Position numbers and translations under genes: made by a program. 64,000 nucleotides of DNA, taken from the NCBI GenBank assembly GCA_035940775.1, contig DASZEN010000011.1, forward strand, positions 1 through 64,000, in the 5' to 3' direction. Numbering within the stretch: the stretch's first letter is position 1; each line of letters opens with the position of its first letter. Below are positions 50,953 through 59,882 of the stretch, piece after piece. The notes under the pieces were generated by a model, which saw only the letters and a list, made by a program, of their open reading frames with translations, did not search any database and was not told the origin of the DNA. Source of the DNA: DASQYE01 sp035940775 (GTDB lineage: Bacteria > Acidobacteriota > Blastocatellia > Pyrinomonadales > Pyrinomonadaceae).

Positions 50953-51648
50953 TTAATAGTTGGTCAAAATCTCTTCCGGCGCGAAACCCATCTGCTGCAA
51001 ACGGTCGCGCGTTTGCTCGATCATCTCGCGCGAGCCGCAGATCAGGGCGACGGGCGACGACAGGTCGGGCAGAACGTGATCGAGCAGCGATTGCACGTAG
51101 CCGGTCGGCCCCGACCAATCGTGACCGTCCGGGCGCGAGATGACCTGTCTGAGTTCCACGCCCGCCGCCTCCCAGCTTTCCGTCTCGTCTCGATAGCAGA
51201 AATCGTCGGGCGTGCGTGCGCCGTAGAGGACGACGAGCTGGCCGTAATCCTGCTTGTGGCGGATACAATGGCGCAGCGCCGAACGCAGCGGCGCAACCCC
51301 CGTCCCCATCGCGACAAACACCAGGTCTTTTCCCTTCTGCTTATCCAGCGAAAATCCGCCGCCGACTATATCCATCAACTCGACGCGCGAGCCCTCGCCC
51401 AACTCGTAGATACGGTTGCTGGCCCCGCCGCCGCGCTTGACCAGAAATTCAAGCTCTTCGTCTTCGGGCGCGCTCGCAAAGGCGAAGTATGCGCCGTCTT
51501 CACCCTCAACCCGTAATATGGCGACCTGTCCGGGCGCGAAATCGAACCCGCGCTCCCGTCCTTCTGGAATCATGTCGAACGAGCGCGTGTCCCTTGCCTC
51601 GTCGCGTACGCGCTTGATAACGAGCGAGCGTCTCCCCGTACCTGCCAT
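50953..51648 (-). CDS. FAD/NAD-dependent oxidoreductase (ferredoxin reductase type)
   Basis: The 231-residue protein is a minimal ferredoxin-NADP+-reductase-like enzyme. The FAD domain has FAPGQVAILRVE and FAFASAPEDEELEFLVKR; the NAD(P) domain has FVAMGTGVAPLRSALRH and VALICGSREMIEQTRDRLQQ. There is no iron-sulfur cluster domain. The closest relatives by build are the gamma subunits of hydrogenases and similar reductases. It starts 46 bases after the acyl-CoA synthetase stop, so it is the third gene of a tetR-acs-reductase operon. Electron partner unknown. Confidence 0.85.
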   Translation of the reverse strand: MAGTGRRSLVIKRVRDEARDTRSFDMIPEGRERGFDFAPGQVAILRVEGEDGAYFAFASAPEDEELEFLVKRGGGASNRIYELGEGSRVELMDIVGGGFSLDKQKGKDLVFVAMGTGVAPLRSALRHCIRHKQDYGQLVVLYGARTPDDFCYRDETESWEAAGVELRQVISRPDGHDWSGPTGYVQSLLDHVLPDLSSPVALICGSREMIEQTRDRLQQMGFAPEEILTNY

Positions 51649-51694
51649 AAGGCTCCTGAGATGAAGATAGATTTTTTAAAGGCGGCACGACCCC

Positions 51695-53614
51695 TCAGCC
51701 AGAAGAGCTTTCGGCCTCCCGGTATAAGCGATCAATCACGTCGCGATACTTCTCATTGATGACGCGGCGCTTGATCTTGAGCGTCGGCGTCATCTCTCCG
51801 CCCTCGATTGTAAACTCATGTTCGAGCAGCGCGATGCGCTTGACGCGCTCATACTTGGCGAGGTCTCCGGTCAGCGAATCGACCTGTCTTTGAAAAAGAT
51901 CGAGGATGCGCGGGTGCTGGCAGAACTCCTGGGGCGTTTCGAGCCCGAGCCCCTTGACCTGCGCGTAAGAGCGTAGCTGTTCCCAGTCGGGGACGATCAG
52001 CGCGGCCGGGAACTTGCGCCCGTCGCCTATGAGCACGACCTGATTGACGAAGCGCGATGCCTTGATACGCTGCTCGATGGGCTGCGGCGCGATGTACTTG
52101 CCGCCCGAAGTTTTGAAAAGCTCTTTCTTGCGGTCTGTGATACGCAGGAATCCATCCGAGTCGAGCGTGCCGATGTCGCCCGTCCTGAACCAGCCGTCGG
52201 GGGTGAAGACGGCAGCGGTCGCCTCCGGCTTGTTGTAGTAGCCGCGCATGATGTTTGGCCCGCGCACCTCTATCTCGCCGTCTTCGGCGATCCGCACCTC
52301 GACGTTGCGAATCGGACGGCCCACCGTCCCGATGCGATTCTCTTCGAGCGTTCCGGCGCAGATCACTGGCGAAGTCTCCGTCAGGCCGTAGCCCTGCACG
52401 ATGGGCAGCCCCGCGCCCGCGAAGATATAGCCGATCTCGTCTGGCAGCGCCGCCCCGCCCGAGACGAACAGTCGAATACGACCGCCCACGCCCTCGCGCC
52501 ACTTTGAGAAGATGGCGCGCGAGGCCAGCTTATATTTGAAGGCGAGAAGGGGCGGGACTTTCTGGTGGTTGAGCGTGTGCTGAACGTAAGACTTGCCGAC
52601 CGAGACGGCCCACCGGAGCAGCCCCGCCCGAAGCTTTCCTCCCTGGGCCGCTTTGTCCTTAATGCGCGCGTAAATCTTCTCGAACAATCGCGGCACACAG
52701 AGCATTATGGTGGGGCGCACTTCGCGCAGGTTGTCGCCGATCTTCTCCATCGACTCGGCATAAAAGACGCTCATGCCGTGATAGATGTACATGTACATCG
52801 CCAGGCGCTCGAAGACGTGCGAGAAGGGAAGCACCGAGAGCACTATGTCAGTATTCGAGAAGGCCAGATGACCCGAGGAATCAATCAGGTTGGTCACCAG
52901 ATTCGCATGCGTCAGCATGACGCCTTTCGGCTCGCCCGTCGTGCCCGAAGTATAGATGATCGTGGCGAGGTCTGTGGCGGCTGCCCCCGAGGCCAGTTCA
53001 TCCGAAAGCTCTGGCTGCTCGGCGCCAAAGGTGCGCCCGCGCTCCTCAATCGCCGAGAGCGTCTGCGCCGCAGCCACCTCGTCGTCCGCCCCGCGCTCGT
53101 CGAAGAAGACGACGTGCTCAAGCGCCGAGCAATCCGCGATTGCCTCTCGGACGCGGTCGAACTTCTCGCGGTTTTGTATAAAGAGCACGCGCGCGCCCGA
53201 ATCATTCAGGATGTAGGAGACCTGCTGCGGCGCGAGCGTCGGATAGATGGGCACATCTATCACGCCCGCATAGAGGCTGCCAGCATCCGTGAGCGTCCAT
53301 TCGGGACAGTTCTCAGCGAGCAGCGCCACGCGGTCTCCGCGCCGAAGCCCGAGCGCGTAGAGGCCGAGCGCAATGCGGCGCGCACGCTCTACAAATTCCT
53401 CTGAAGAGATGGAGCGCCACGCGCCGTCACGCTTGTAATTGAGCAGGTCTGGTTTGCCGTGGAGGCGGCGCGTGCGCTCGAACATCTCTACTAGCGTCTT
53501 GGGCTCGTCGGGCGCGAGCGGCACGCGTGCAGCGCGAAGCGCTGCCCCGGAGTCGGCTGCTGCAGCTGCTGCTGCGGCGGTCGTTTCGGTCGTCGTCTGA
53601 ATCGGAGGGTTCAT
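51695..53614 (-). CDS. Long-chain acyl-CoA synthetase
   Basis: The 639-residue AMP-forming ligase activates fatty acids to acyl-CoA. Motifs: TTIIYTSGTTGEPKGVMLTH (P-loop), YGLTETSPVICAG, the WFRTGDIGTLDSDGFLRI hinge segment and KTSGGKYIAPQPIEQRI. An N-terminal run of Ala (about 12-20) is unusual low complexity. Its ATG overlaps the TetR stop by four bases. Together with the beta-oxidation genes at 14-20 kb it would form a fatty-acid-degradation set controlled by the TetR protein. I give no gene symbol because FadD and LcfA types cannot be told apart. Confidence 0.92.
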   Translation of the reverse strand: MNPPIQTTTETTAAAAAAAADSGAALRAARVPLAPDEPKTLVEMFERTRRLHGKPDLLNYKRDGAWRSISSEEFVERARRIALGLYALGLRRGDRVALLAENCPEWTLTDAGSLYAGVIDVPIYPTLAPQQVSYILNDSGARVLFIQNREKFDRVREAIADCSALEHVVFFDERGADDEVAAAQTLSAIEERGRTFGAEQPELSDELASGAAATDLATIIYTSGTTGEPKGVMLTHANLVTNLIDSSGHLAFSNTDIVLSVLPFSHVFERLAMYMYIYHGMSVFYAESMEKIGDNLREVRPTIMLCVPRLFEKIYARIKDKAAQGGKLRAGLLRWAVSVGKSYVQHTLNHQKVPPLLAFKYKLASRAIFSKWREGVGGRIRLFVSGGAALPDEIGYIFAGAGLPIVQGYGLTETSPVICAGTLEENRIGTVGRPIRNVEVRIAEDGEIEVRGPNIMRGYYNKPEATAAVFTPDGWFRTGDIGTLDSDGFLRITDRKKELFKTSGGKYIAPQPIEQRIKASRFVNQVVLIGDGRKFPAALIVPDWEQLRSYAQVKGLGLETPQEFCQHPRILDLFQRQVDSLTGDLAKYERVKRIALLEHEFTIEGGEMTPTLKIKRRVINEKYRDVIDRLYREAESSSG

Positions 53615-54225
53615 CGGGCGCTCACACCGTTCAGAAAAATATCCAGCACCTGATCGGCCATCGGCGCTAACTTGTAGCGTCGCTGCGAGAGAATCCAGTT
53701 GGTCGCCATCTCGTCGAGCGCGCCGAAGAGAATCTTGGCGACCACCTTCGCGTTCAATTCCTTGCGAAACACGCGAGCGCGCTGCCCCTCTTCGACCGCA
53801 TCGCGGATCAGGCCCAGGTATTCGGCAAATCCGGCGGCGGAAAATTCCTCCATGAACTTGGTCGAGCTGCGCAGTTCGACCTGAAAGACGATGGCGAGGT
53901 CGCGGTCTGCGCCGAGGCGTTCCAGGTGCAGGTGCGCTATCCGGCGCAGCTTTTCGCGCGGGTCAGTGATCGTTTCCAGTTGCCTGCGTCCCTCCGTGAT
54001 CGCCTCCTCCACGCTCCGGTCGAAGATCGAGTGCAGAATCTCCTCCTTGCTTTTGAAGTAGAGATAAACTGTGCCGTCGGCGACGCCCGCATCGCGCGCG
54101 ATGTCGGCCACCTTGGAGTTGAAGTAGCCGTTGCGCGCGAAGACACGCGTGGCGGCGCGCAGGATCGCTTCGCGCTTGTCGGCGACCGGGGAGCGGACGG
54201 AATTGAGGGAACGGGCGGAACGCAT
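53611..54225 (-). CDS. fadR: TetR-family regulator, FadR(Bacillus)-like
   Basis: The 204-residue protein has an N-terminal TetR helix-turn-helix (about 18-63: KREAILRAATRVFARNGYFN, SKVADIARDAGVADGTVYLY) and a C-terminal ligand domain containing DLAIVFQVELRSSTKFMEEF and KVVAKILFGALDEMATNWIL, which matches the Bacillus FadR (YsiA) pattern AIVTQLELRQSN...IFGTIDETVTTWVM as I remember it. That repressor is released by long-chain acyl-CoA. It directly precedes and overlaps the acyl-CoA synthetase gene. Candidate operators lie at 54388-54407 and in the fadN promoter. Confidence 0.85.
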   Translation of the reverse strand: MRSARSLNSVRSPVADKREAILRAATRVFARNGYFNSKVADIARDAGVADGTVYLYFKSKEEILHSIFDRSVEEAITEGRRQLETITDPREKLRRIAHLHLERLGADRDLAIVFQVELRSSTKFMEEFSAAGFAEYLGLIRDAVEEGQRARVFRKELNAKVVAKILFGALDEMATNWILSQRRYKLAPMADQVLDIFLNGVSAR

Positions 54226-54230
54226 GCCGA

Positions 54231-54372
54231 TTTTAGATTTCAGGCTTTAAGTTGAAAGAGATGTGACCCCGGATTTTGAATTGGTCTCTGCAAGGGATTC
54301 CAAATTCAAAGCGCCGAAGGAATCCGAGGTTCCACGCGCAGCGCCGAACTGAAATCCGAAATCTAAAATCCA
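54231..54372. repeat. Intergenic hairpin of GATTTTAGATTTC heptads
   Basis: GATTTTAGATTTCAG near 54232 pairs with the reverse complement of GAAATCTAAAATCC near 54358-54372; a second, weaker pairing (TTTGAATT / AAATTCAAA) nests inside. It fills most of the gap upstream of the TetR gene. Confidence 0.6.
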
Positions 54373-54387
54373 AAATGAAAGGGGCCG

Positions 54388-54407
54388 CTGAATGAACAGC
54401 CACTCAG
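54388..54407. promoter_or_regulatory. Degenerate FadR-type box
   Basis: CTGAATGAACAGCCACTCAG differs from the consensus TGAATGAMTANTCATTCA at three positions in an 18-base core. One half-site (CTGAATGA) is intact. It lies about 160 bases before the TetR start codon, so it could serve for autoregulation. Confidence 0.55.
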
Positions 54408-54484
54408 TCGCCGCTCCCTAGCCTAACTTGAGCGCGCCGCTTTTGTCCAACCAAGCGGGCGCGCGAAAGGTACTCGCAAGGCGA

Positions 54485-55552
54485 CTACCTGAGCGAGCGT
54501 TCGGGCTCCCGTTCGGACTCGCGCTCCGGCTTTTGCGTGCGGCCGTCATCAGACGCCTCTTCGTCGAGCGATTCGGGGCCGGAGTCGATTGAGAGCGCGC
54601 CATTGCGCACGCGCAACTCGCGTTGCGGAAACGGTATCTCGATCCGGTTTTCGCGGAAGAGCCGGGCGATGCGATAGTTGATGTCGCTCTTGATATGCGG
54701 ATAGCGGCGCGGCCGGTCAGTCCAGACGAGCAGACGGAAATCGAGCGAGGATTCGCCGAAGCCCAGGAACTGCACGCTCGGCTTGGGCTCCGCGAGCAGG
54801 TACTTGACGCCCTCGGCAGCACGAAGGAGCGTCTCGGTCACCAGCTCGACATCCGCTTCGTAGGAGACGCCGATGGGGACGGAGATGCGCGAGCGCTTCT
54901 CGCCGTAAGACCAGTTTATCAGCTCCTGGTTAACCAGCTTCGAGTTGGGCAGGATGGCCGTGATGTGGTCGTTCGTGACGACGACCGTCGTCCGCAGGTT
55001 AATGCTGGAGACTCTGCCTTCGGTCAGTTTACCGTCCGGGCCCGCCACCGTGATGAAATCGCCGACGCGCACGGGCCGCTCAAAGAGGAGTATGAAGCCC
55101 GAGGCGAGATCGCCCGCGATGAACTGTAGGCCGAAACCTATGCCGACCGAAAGCGCCGTGAAGACTACGGCCAGCGAGGTCAGGTCGAGACCGAACGCCT
55201 GGCGTAGAGCGAAAATCACGCCGATCGAGATAATCAGATAATGGGCCACGCGGAAGATCGTATATTGAAGGCCCGGATCGATATGCTCGCGCTGCGCCAT
55301 GCGACGCTGTAGGAATGATTGCAGGGTGCGCGAAACAACCATCGCCAGCAAAAAAATCAGGATGCCCAGCGCCAAACTCGTGACGGAAACGCTTATGTTG
55401 CCGATGGTGAATTTATGATTGATGTAAGACCAGATGCGCCCGAGCACGTTCTGGCCGTCTTGCAGCCACAGCGCTACGCCGCTCGAAGGTTGCCATCCCG
55501 CGACCATGCTTGCCATCGCCGCCACGCGGTCGTCCAAAAACTCTGAGAACAA
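54485..55552 (-). CDS. MscS-family mechanosensitive channel
   Basis: This small-conductance channel protein (about 355 residues) releases solutes on osmotic downshock. It has three membrane helices (about 45-70, 90-115 and 125-150), the pore helix with the glycine/alanine pattern ALSVGIGFGLQFIAGDLASG, then the beta domain FERPVRVGDFITVAGPDGKL and the conserved LPNSKLVNQELINWSYGEKR. The charged tail is Glu/Arg rich. An ATG at 55630 is in frame, but GGGAGGG sits 9 bases before TTG 55552, so I start there; the first 26 codons of the longer frame look non-coding. Confidence 0.82.
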   Translation of the reverse strand: MFSEFLDDRVAAMASMVAGWQPSSGVALWLQDGQNVLGRIWSYINHKFTIGNISVSVTSLALGILIFLLAMVVSRTLQSFLQRRMAQREHIDPGLQYTIFRVAHYLIISIGVIFALRQAFGLDLTSLAVVFTALSVGIGFGLQFIAGDLASGFILLFERPVRVGDFITVAGPDGKLTEGRVSSINLRTTVVVTNDHITAILPNSKLVNQELINWSYGEKRSRISVPIGVSYEADVELVTETLLRAAEGVKYLLAEPKPSVQFLGFGESSLDFRLLVWTDRPRRYPHIKSDINYRIARLFRENRIEIPFPQRELRVRNGALSIDSGPESLDEEASDDGRTQKPERESEREPERSLR

Positions 55553-55688
55553 AATTCGCACCCTCCCTCTTTCTCTCTGATTGGCCCCGAAGCTTCCGAA
55601 TCCCCCTGGCGATCCCGACAAAACAATCAAGCCGTCGAACGCTTTTGGGGGCGCGCGAACGGCTCGTCGGGTAAAACTTTAAAGCTCA

Positions 55689-55774
55689 TGGCGGAGGGGA
55701 CAGGACTCGAACCTGCAAGCCCGCAAAGGCGGCGGTTTTCAAGACCGCTGCATTACCAATTATGCTACCCCTCC
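55689..55774 (-). tRNA. tRNA-Ser (UGA)
   Basis: Read on the minus strand it folds as GGAGGGG acceptor stem, D arm GCAT...ATGC, anticodon stem GCGGT/ACCGC with loop CTTGAAA (anticodon TGA), a long variable arm as expected for serine, the T arm GCAGG-TTCGAGT-CCTGT, CCCCTCC and an encoded CCA end. It stands alone between the MscS and carboxylate-amine ligase genes. Confidence 0.95.
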
Positions 55775-55862
55775 ACGCAAAGACTTAATATACCGTACCG
55801 GTTCTGTCCGCTCAACCTTGAGATGGCGCAAAGAAAGGGGCCGGAAAAATAGTCCGGGCGCA

Positions 55863-56972
55863 TCAGGACGTTCCCCTGGCGGTCTCGGCGACGATCAGAT
55901 CGACGACATCTTCGAGGCGACCCGAGCGCGCGTAGGCTTCGCGCTGGCGCGTTGCGCCCGTCCCGCGCTCGACCGTCAGGCGCGCGAGCGCAGAGACTTC
56001 GTCCCACTCCTGACGCTCCTCAAGAACCGGGCGCAGGAAAGCCAGCAGCTTCTCGACCAGCGCGGCGGCGGGGACGGCGCGCTCCGCCTCTGTATCTATC
56101 AGGTCGGCATCGAGCCCGTATCGAGCCGCGCGCCACTTGGCGGCGCGCAACAACTCCGGGCGCGCATGATTGACGGGCTCATCCCTCACGGCCTGCGCGT
56201 AGCAGCTCTCGGCCAGAGCGCGCACCAGCCCTGCGATCATCACCGCTTCATCCACCGTCATGCACACGTCAGTGACGCGAAACTCGACGGTCTCGAAACG
56301 CGCCGAGGGTCGTACGTCCCAGTAAATCCTGGTTGCGTCCGTGATGCTTTCCGTTCTGACGAGCGTCTCCACCAGGCGGTCGTATTGGGCGCGCGAGTCG
56401 AATACCTGCGGCATGCCCGCCATGGGCCAACGCCGCCAGATTTCCGTGCGAAAGCTTGAATAGCCGGTATCGACCCCGAGCCAGAAGGGCGAGTTCGCAG
56501 CCAGCGCCAGCAGCGTCGCAAGCCACGGGCGCGCGCGGTTCATCACCTGTACGGCGGCCTCGCGATCGCGTATGCCGACATGCACGTGGCAGCCGAATAT
56601 CAGTTGCTCGCGCGCCAATTGCTGATAGTCCTGGGCGATGCCGACGTAGCGCGCTTTCGGCGTGAGCTGCTGATCTCCCCAATGTGAGAAGGGGTGCGTT
56701 CCGGCGGCGGCGATGCGATTTCCTTCGCGCTCGGCGGCCGCCACCACCTCGCGCCGCAGGCGCACAAGCTCGCGGCGCACCTCCGCGAGGTGAAGACAGA
56801 TGGGCGTGCCTATCTCTATCTGCGACAGGTAAAGCTCAGGCGTGACGCGGTCGCCGACGGCGTCCTGGGCCAGAATGCGCTCCTGTTGGGAATGAAGCTC
56901 GCGCGTCCCCGATTCAATGATTTGATACTCCTCTTCGACCCCGATGGTGAAATCTTCAGTTGTTTCTGACAT
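55863..56972 (-). CDS. Carboxylate-amine ligase (YbdK/GCS2 family)
   Basis: The 369-residue protein belongs to the glutamate-cysteine ligase type 2 family. Motifs are FTIGVEEEYQIIE (metal and substrate Glu residues), CHVHVGIRDREAAVQVMNR, ANSPFWLGVDTGYSSFRTEI and ARFETVEFRVTDV. YbdK of E. coli has weak glutamate-cysteine ligase activity; the true substrate is unclear. Length fits (372 for YbdK). The ATG is preceded by AACCTCGC without a strong ribosome site. It is isolated from neighbours: tRNA-Ser on one side and a 615-base gap on the other. Confidence 0.9.
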   Translation of the reverse strand: MSETTEDFTIGVEEEYQIIESGTRELHSQQERILAQDAVGDRVTPELYLSQIEIGTPICLHLAEVRRELVRLRREVVAAAEREGNRIAAAGTHPFSHWGDQQLTPKARYVGIAQDYQQLAREQLIFGCHVHVGIRDREAAVQVMNRARPWLATLLALAANSPFWLGVDTGYSSFRTEIWRRWPMAGMPQVFDSRAQYDRLVETLVRTESITDATRIYWDVRPSARFETVEFRVTDVCMTVDEAVMIAGLVRALAESCYAQAVRDEPVNHARPELLRAAKWRAARYGLDADLIDTEAERAVPAAALVEKLLAFLRPVLEERQEWDEVSALARLTVERGTGATRQREAYARSGRLEDVVDLIVAETARGTS

Positions 56973-57587
56973 TGCGAGGTTGACATCCCTTCTGGTTCTC
57001 TTAGCCCAAAAAGCAGTTTTGTATATAGCTTGTATACCTCAACACTAACACCAAAAACAAAAGGCTGCCATTATGAACAGCAACCTTTCACCTTATATTT
57101 GAGAGCCGATATTTATCTGAGAGAAGGATGAAGGCCAATCATCCCTGTGAATGCAGGGGATTGTAAAAACCTGATTCACCCCGGGCGGGAGAAGACGGGA
57201 CTCCGGGCCGGGCGTTAAGCGAATAAGGATGATGGGGAAAAAGCTGGCGGCGGCATCTGATTCCATAAGGAATAGATTCCGCCGCCAGCTACCCTGCTTG
57301 TTCTGAGAAGGACTTTAACTCGACCGTCCCGCTATCGTCTGTACGCAAGGGGACAAAGGGAGCCGGTCAACAGCGCTTCCGGGGTGCGCGCTCTCTCGCT
57401 GGCCGGGGTTCGAGCTTGAGTACGATAGCGTACGAATGAACGGATGCCCCGTGTGATAAGGTGCGAGCCGTTCCGACCCGGACTGTTGTTTTCAGAATCC
57501 AGCACTCGACATCAGAAGTGCTTCCTTCTTCTTCTCGTGCCGTCTGCTGTATACCGGCGTGAAGGTTGATAAGAAGGAAGATTACTG
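56973..57587. other. Long intergenic gap with an orphan hairpin
   Basis: A 615-base gap between the divergent ligase and Crp/Fnr genes. It holds a strong hairpin at 57243-57289 and AT-rich sequence near 57010-57120. One minus-strand frame (57367-57597) has a composition unlike a protein. No RNA family is recognised. Confidence 0.5.
57243..57289 (-). terminator. Stable hairpin with T-run on minus strand
   Basis: GCTGGCGGCGG and CCGCCGCCAGC close a stem of about 20 bp, with a short central loop near ATAA. Read on the minus strand the stem is followed by TTTTT. This is a good intrinsic terminator, but no minus-strand gene ends here. Confidence 0.6.
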
Positions 57588-58304
57588 ATGTCAGCATCTC
57601 AGGACTCGTCCCCCGCGAATCGAAACCGGATCCTAGGCTCGCTTCCCCTGGAAGAATACAATCGCCTCGCTCCGCATTTAGAGCCTGTCGAACTTGAGTT
57701 AAGAAAAATCATTCAGGAGAGCGGCGACGCCATCCGCTACGCTTACTTCCCCGGCAACGGCGTCATCTCAATAGTTGCATGCATGCGGGACGGCTCGACC
57801 GTCGAGATCGGCGTCGTCGGCCCGGAAGGAATGGTCGGTATCCATGCCCTGTTGGGAATCGAATCGACGCCCAATGAGAGCATGGTGCAGGTTCCCGGCG
57901 ATGGCATGCGGATCAGGATCGGGACGCTGCTCGACGAGTTCAGGCGGGGCGGGGCCTTGCAAGACCTGACGCTGCGCTATCTCTACGCGTTCATGATGCA
58001 GATCAGCCAGACAGCCGCCTGTAATCGCCTGCACACGGTCGAAGAGAGGCTGGCGCGCTGGCTGCTGATGTGCCACGACCGCGTCGAGGGAGACGAGTTG
58101 GCGCTGACGCACGATTTCCTGGCCATGATGCTCGGGGTGCGACGCGCAGGCGTGACGGGGGCCGCCGTCGCCCTGCAAGCCGAAGGCTACATACGCTACT
58201 CACGCGGGCACGTCACGGTGATGGACAGAAAGGCGCTCGAAGAGTTCGTCTGCGAATGCTACGCCGCGGTCAAAGCGGAGTTCGACCGCGCACTGATGCA
58301 CTAA
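57588..58304 (+). CDS. Crp/Fnr-family transcriptional regulator
   Basis: The 238-residue protein has a cyclic-nucleotide-binding-like beta-barrel (about 20-130: YFPGNGVISIVACMRDGSTV and EIGVVGPEGMVGIHALLG), a dimer helix near residues 130-155, and a Crp-type winged helix (about 165-215: LTHDFLAMMLGVRRAGVTGA). The ligand is uncertain; this group often lacks the cAMP-binding Arg and Ser pair and carries no Fe-S cysteines at the N-terminus. AAGGAAG precedes the ATG. The response regulator begins 51 bases downstream, so they may be cotranscribed. Confidence 0.88.
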   Translation: MSASQDSSPANRNRILGSLPLEEYNRLAPHLEPVELELRKIIQESGDAIRYAYFPGNGVISIVACMRDGSTVEIGVVGPEGMVGIHALLGIESTPNESMVQVPGDGMRIRIGTLLDEFRRGGALQDLTLRYLYAFMMQISQTAACNRLHTVEERLARWLLMCHDRVEGDELALTHDFLAMMLGVRRAGVTGAAVALQAEGYIRYSRGHVTVMDRKALEEFVCECYAAVKAEFDRALMH

Positions 58305-58354
58305 GACAGGTTGAGAAACTATCTTTCATAATTTATCAGAGGTCTATCAAAGGG

Positions 58355-58852
58355 ATGGAAGACAGGGATCGGAAACGCGCCGTCATTCTATACGTAGAGG
58401 ATGATGATGATACTCGTCAGATTATGAGGCAGAACCTGATCGCGCAGAACTACCGTGTGATTCTGGAGATCGGCGAAGAGGAAGCCGTCGAGCGAGCCGC
58501 CTGCGGACGCCTTCATGCCGACCTGATACTGATAGATTTGGGGATGCCTCCGGCGCAGGCGCTCGACTCCGGGCGTCGTATTCGCCAGGCCCTGGTGTCG
58601 AACGTGGAAGCGCCGCTGGTGGTCATCGCCTACAAGTACGGGGAAGACATGGAGGGCCGGGATGTCAACGCGGAAAACAACGATTGGGTGACTTACCTCG
58701 AAGACGCAGAGCAATTGGATCGTCTCATCGCACGGCTGCTCCCCGCAGACGAGGCCGCCGCGCCGCTTAAAAAACTTTACCCGCGCGCCTTGCCCTGTGC
58801 CGCGGCGCTCTTCAATCTATACCTGCTCGGCTCCGCTTCAAACCTGCTCTGA
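58355..58852 (+). CDS. Response regulator receiver protein
   Basis: The 165-residue protein has a receiver domain (about 9-125): acidic pocket ILYVEDDDDTRQIMRQNLI, the phosphorylated Asp in DLILIDLGMPP, and a later Lys in VIAYKYGEDM where CheY has a conserved Thr/Lys region. No DNA-binding or enzymatic output domain follows, only about 35 residues of tail. An in-frame stretch upstream (from 58070) overlaps the Crp/Fnr gene in another frame and is non-coding in character, so ATG 58355 is used. The partner kinase is not in the window. Confidence 0.82.
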   Translation: MEDRDRKRAVILYVEDDDDTRQIMRQNLIAQNYRVILEIGEEEAVERAACGRLHADLILIDLGMPPAQALDSGRRIRQALVSNVEAPLVVIAYKYGEDMEGRDVNAENNDWVTYLEDAEQLDRLIARLLPADEAAAPLKKLYPRALPCAAALFNLYLLGSASNLL

Positions 58853-58989
58853 TTAAAATACCCGCCGTCGATAAAACTGCACCGCCAGCCGCCAAACTGG
58901 GCTAAGATAGGCGGCGATAGGCGGCGATCCCCCTGTTCGAGGGCGGTTGATATTACATACCTTTTGAAGATTCCGGGATAAGAAGCGCG

Positions 58990-59826
58990 ATGAGACCATC
59001 CCGCAAGATCAGACGCTCGACGAGCATCCTGTTAATGCTGGCGCTGGCGTGCGCCGCCTCGGCTCAGGAGCTGACCTCCTGGGAGAACCACTACGCGGCC
59101 GGGACGCAGGCGCTTGAGCGAGGCGATTACGCGGAGGCCGAGACGCAGTTGAAGGCGGCGCTTAAGGAGGCGTCCGGCTTCGGTTTGCAAGACCCGCGCC
59201 TCGCGGGCACACTCGACAAACTGGCGCGACTCTATCGCGCCGAGGGCAAGTTCGACGAAGCCGAAACGCTCTATCGCCGCACGCTCGCCATCACGGAGGC
59301 GGCGCTCGGCCCCGAGCACATAAGCGTCGCCGCGAGCCTGCATAATCTGGCGCTGCTGCTCTACACGCGCGGCAAGTACGCGGAGGCCGGGCCGCTGCTT
59401 GAGCGCTCGCTCGCCATCACGGAGAAAGCGCTCGGCGCGGAGCACGCGGACATCGCGCCCAGGCTTTCGACCCTGGCGCAACTCTATCGCGTCCAGAAAA
59501 AATACGCTGAGGCGGAGACGCTCCTGCGGCGCGCTTTGCAGATTAAGGAGAAGGCGCTCGGCGCTGAACATTTGGAACTGGCCGACACGCTCGACAATCT
59601 GGCGGCGCTCTACAACGCGCAAAAAAAGTATGCCGAGGCCGCGCCGCTGCTCCAACGCTCTTTAGCGATCAGAGAGAAAGCGCTCGGGCCGGAGCATCTC
59701 AAAGTAGCGATCACCCTGGATAACTACGCCAACGTGCTACAGAGATTGAAGCGCACGGCCGAAGCCGCGAAGCTCAGAGTCCGCGCCAAAGCCATCTGGG
59801 CCAACGCCACACGGACGAAAAAATAG
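58990..59826 (+). CDS. Exported tetratricopeptide repeat protein
   Basis: The 278-residue protein has a signal peptide (SILLMLALACAASAQ, cleavage near residue 26) and five or six TPR_10/12-type repeats of about 42 residues, in the pattern AEGKFDEAETLYRRTLAITE, then ALGPEHISVAASLHNLALLL. This kinesin-light-chain-like form is common in acidobacteria and cyanobacteria for protein-protein contacts. No catalytic domain is present. GGGATAAG gives the ribosome site. Confidence 0.88.
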   Translation: MRPSRKIRRSTSILLMLALACAASAQELTSWENHYAAGTQALERGDYAEAETQLKAALKEASGFGLQDPRLAGTLDKLARLYRAEGKFDEAETLYRRTLAITEAALGPEHISVAASLHNLALLLYTRGKYAEAGPLLERSLAITEKALGAEHADIAPRLSTLAQLYRVQKKYAEAETLLRRALQIKEKALGAEHLELADTLDNLAALYNAQKKYAEAAPLLQRSLAIREKALGPEHLKVAITLDNYANVLQRLKRTAEAAKLRVRAKAIWANATRTKK

Positions 59827-59882
59827 TCCCGCCGCGACGAAACGGATGAAAGCGGAAGACGGAATTAAATGCCGAGCTTTTA

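Noticed and set aside
57367..57597. A 76-codon minus-strand gene ending before the hairpin at 57243
   Set aside because: It would explain the terminator, but the frame has no ribosome site, an implausible composition and it overlaps the Crp/Fnr start.
58070..58354. An N-terminal extension of the response regulator
   Set aside because: It overlaps the Crp/Fnr coding sequence in another frame and is almost entirely Arg/Gly/Ala; the receiver domain begins directly after ATG 58355.
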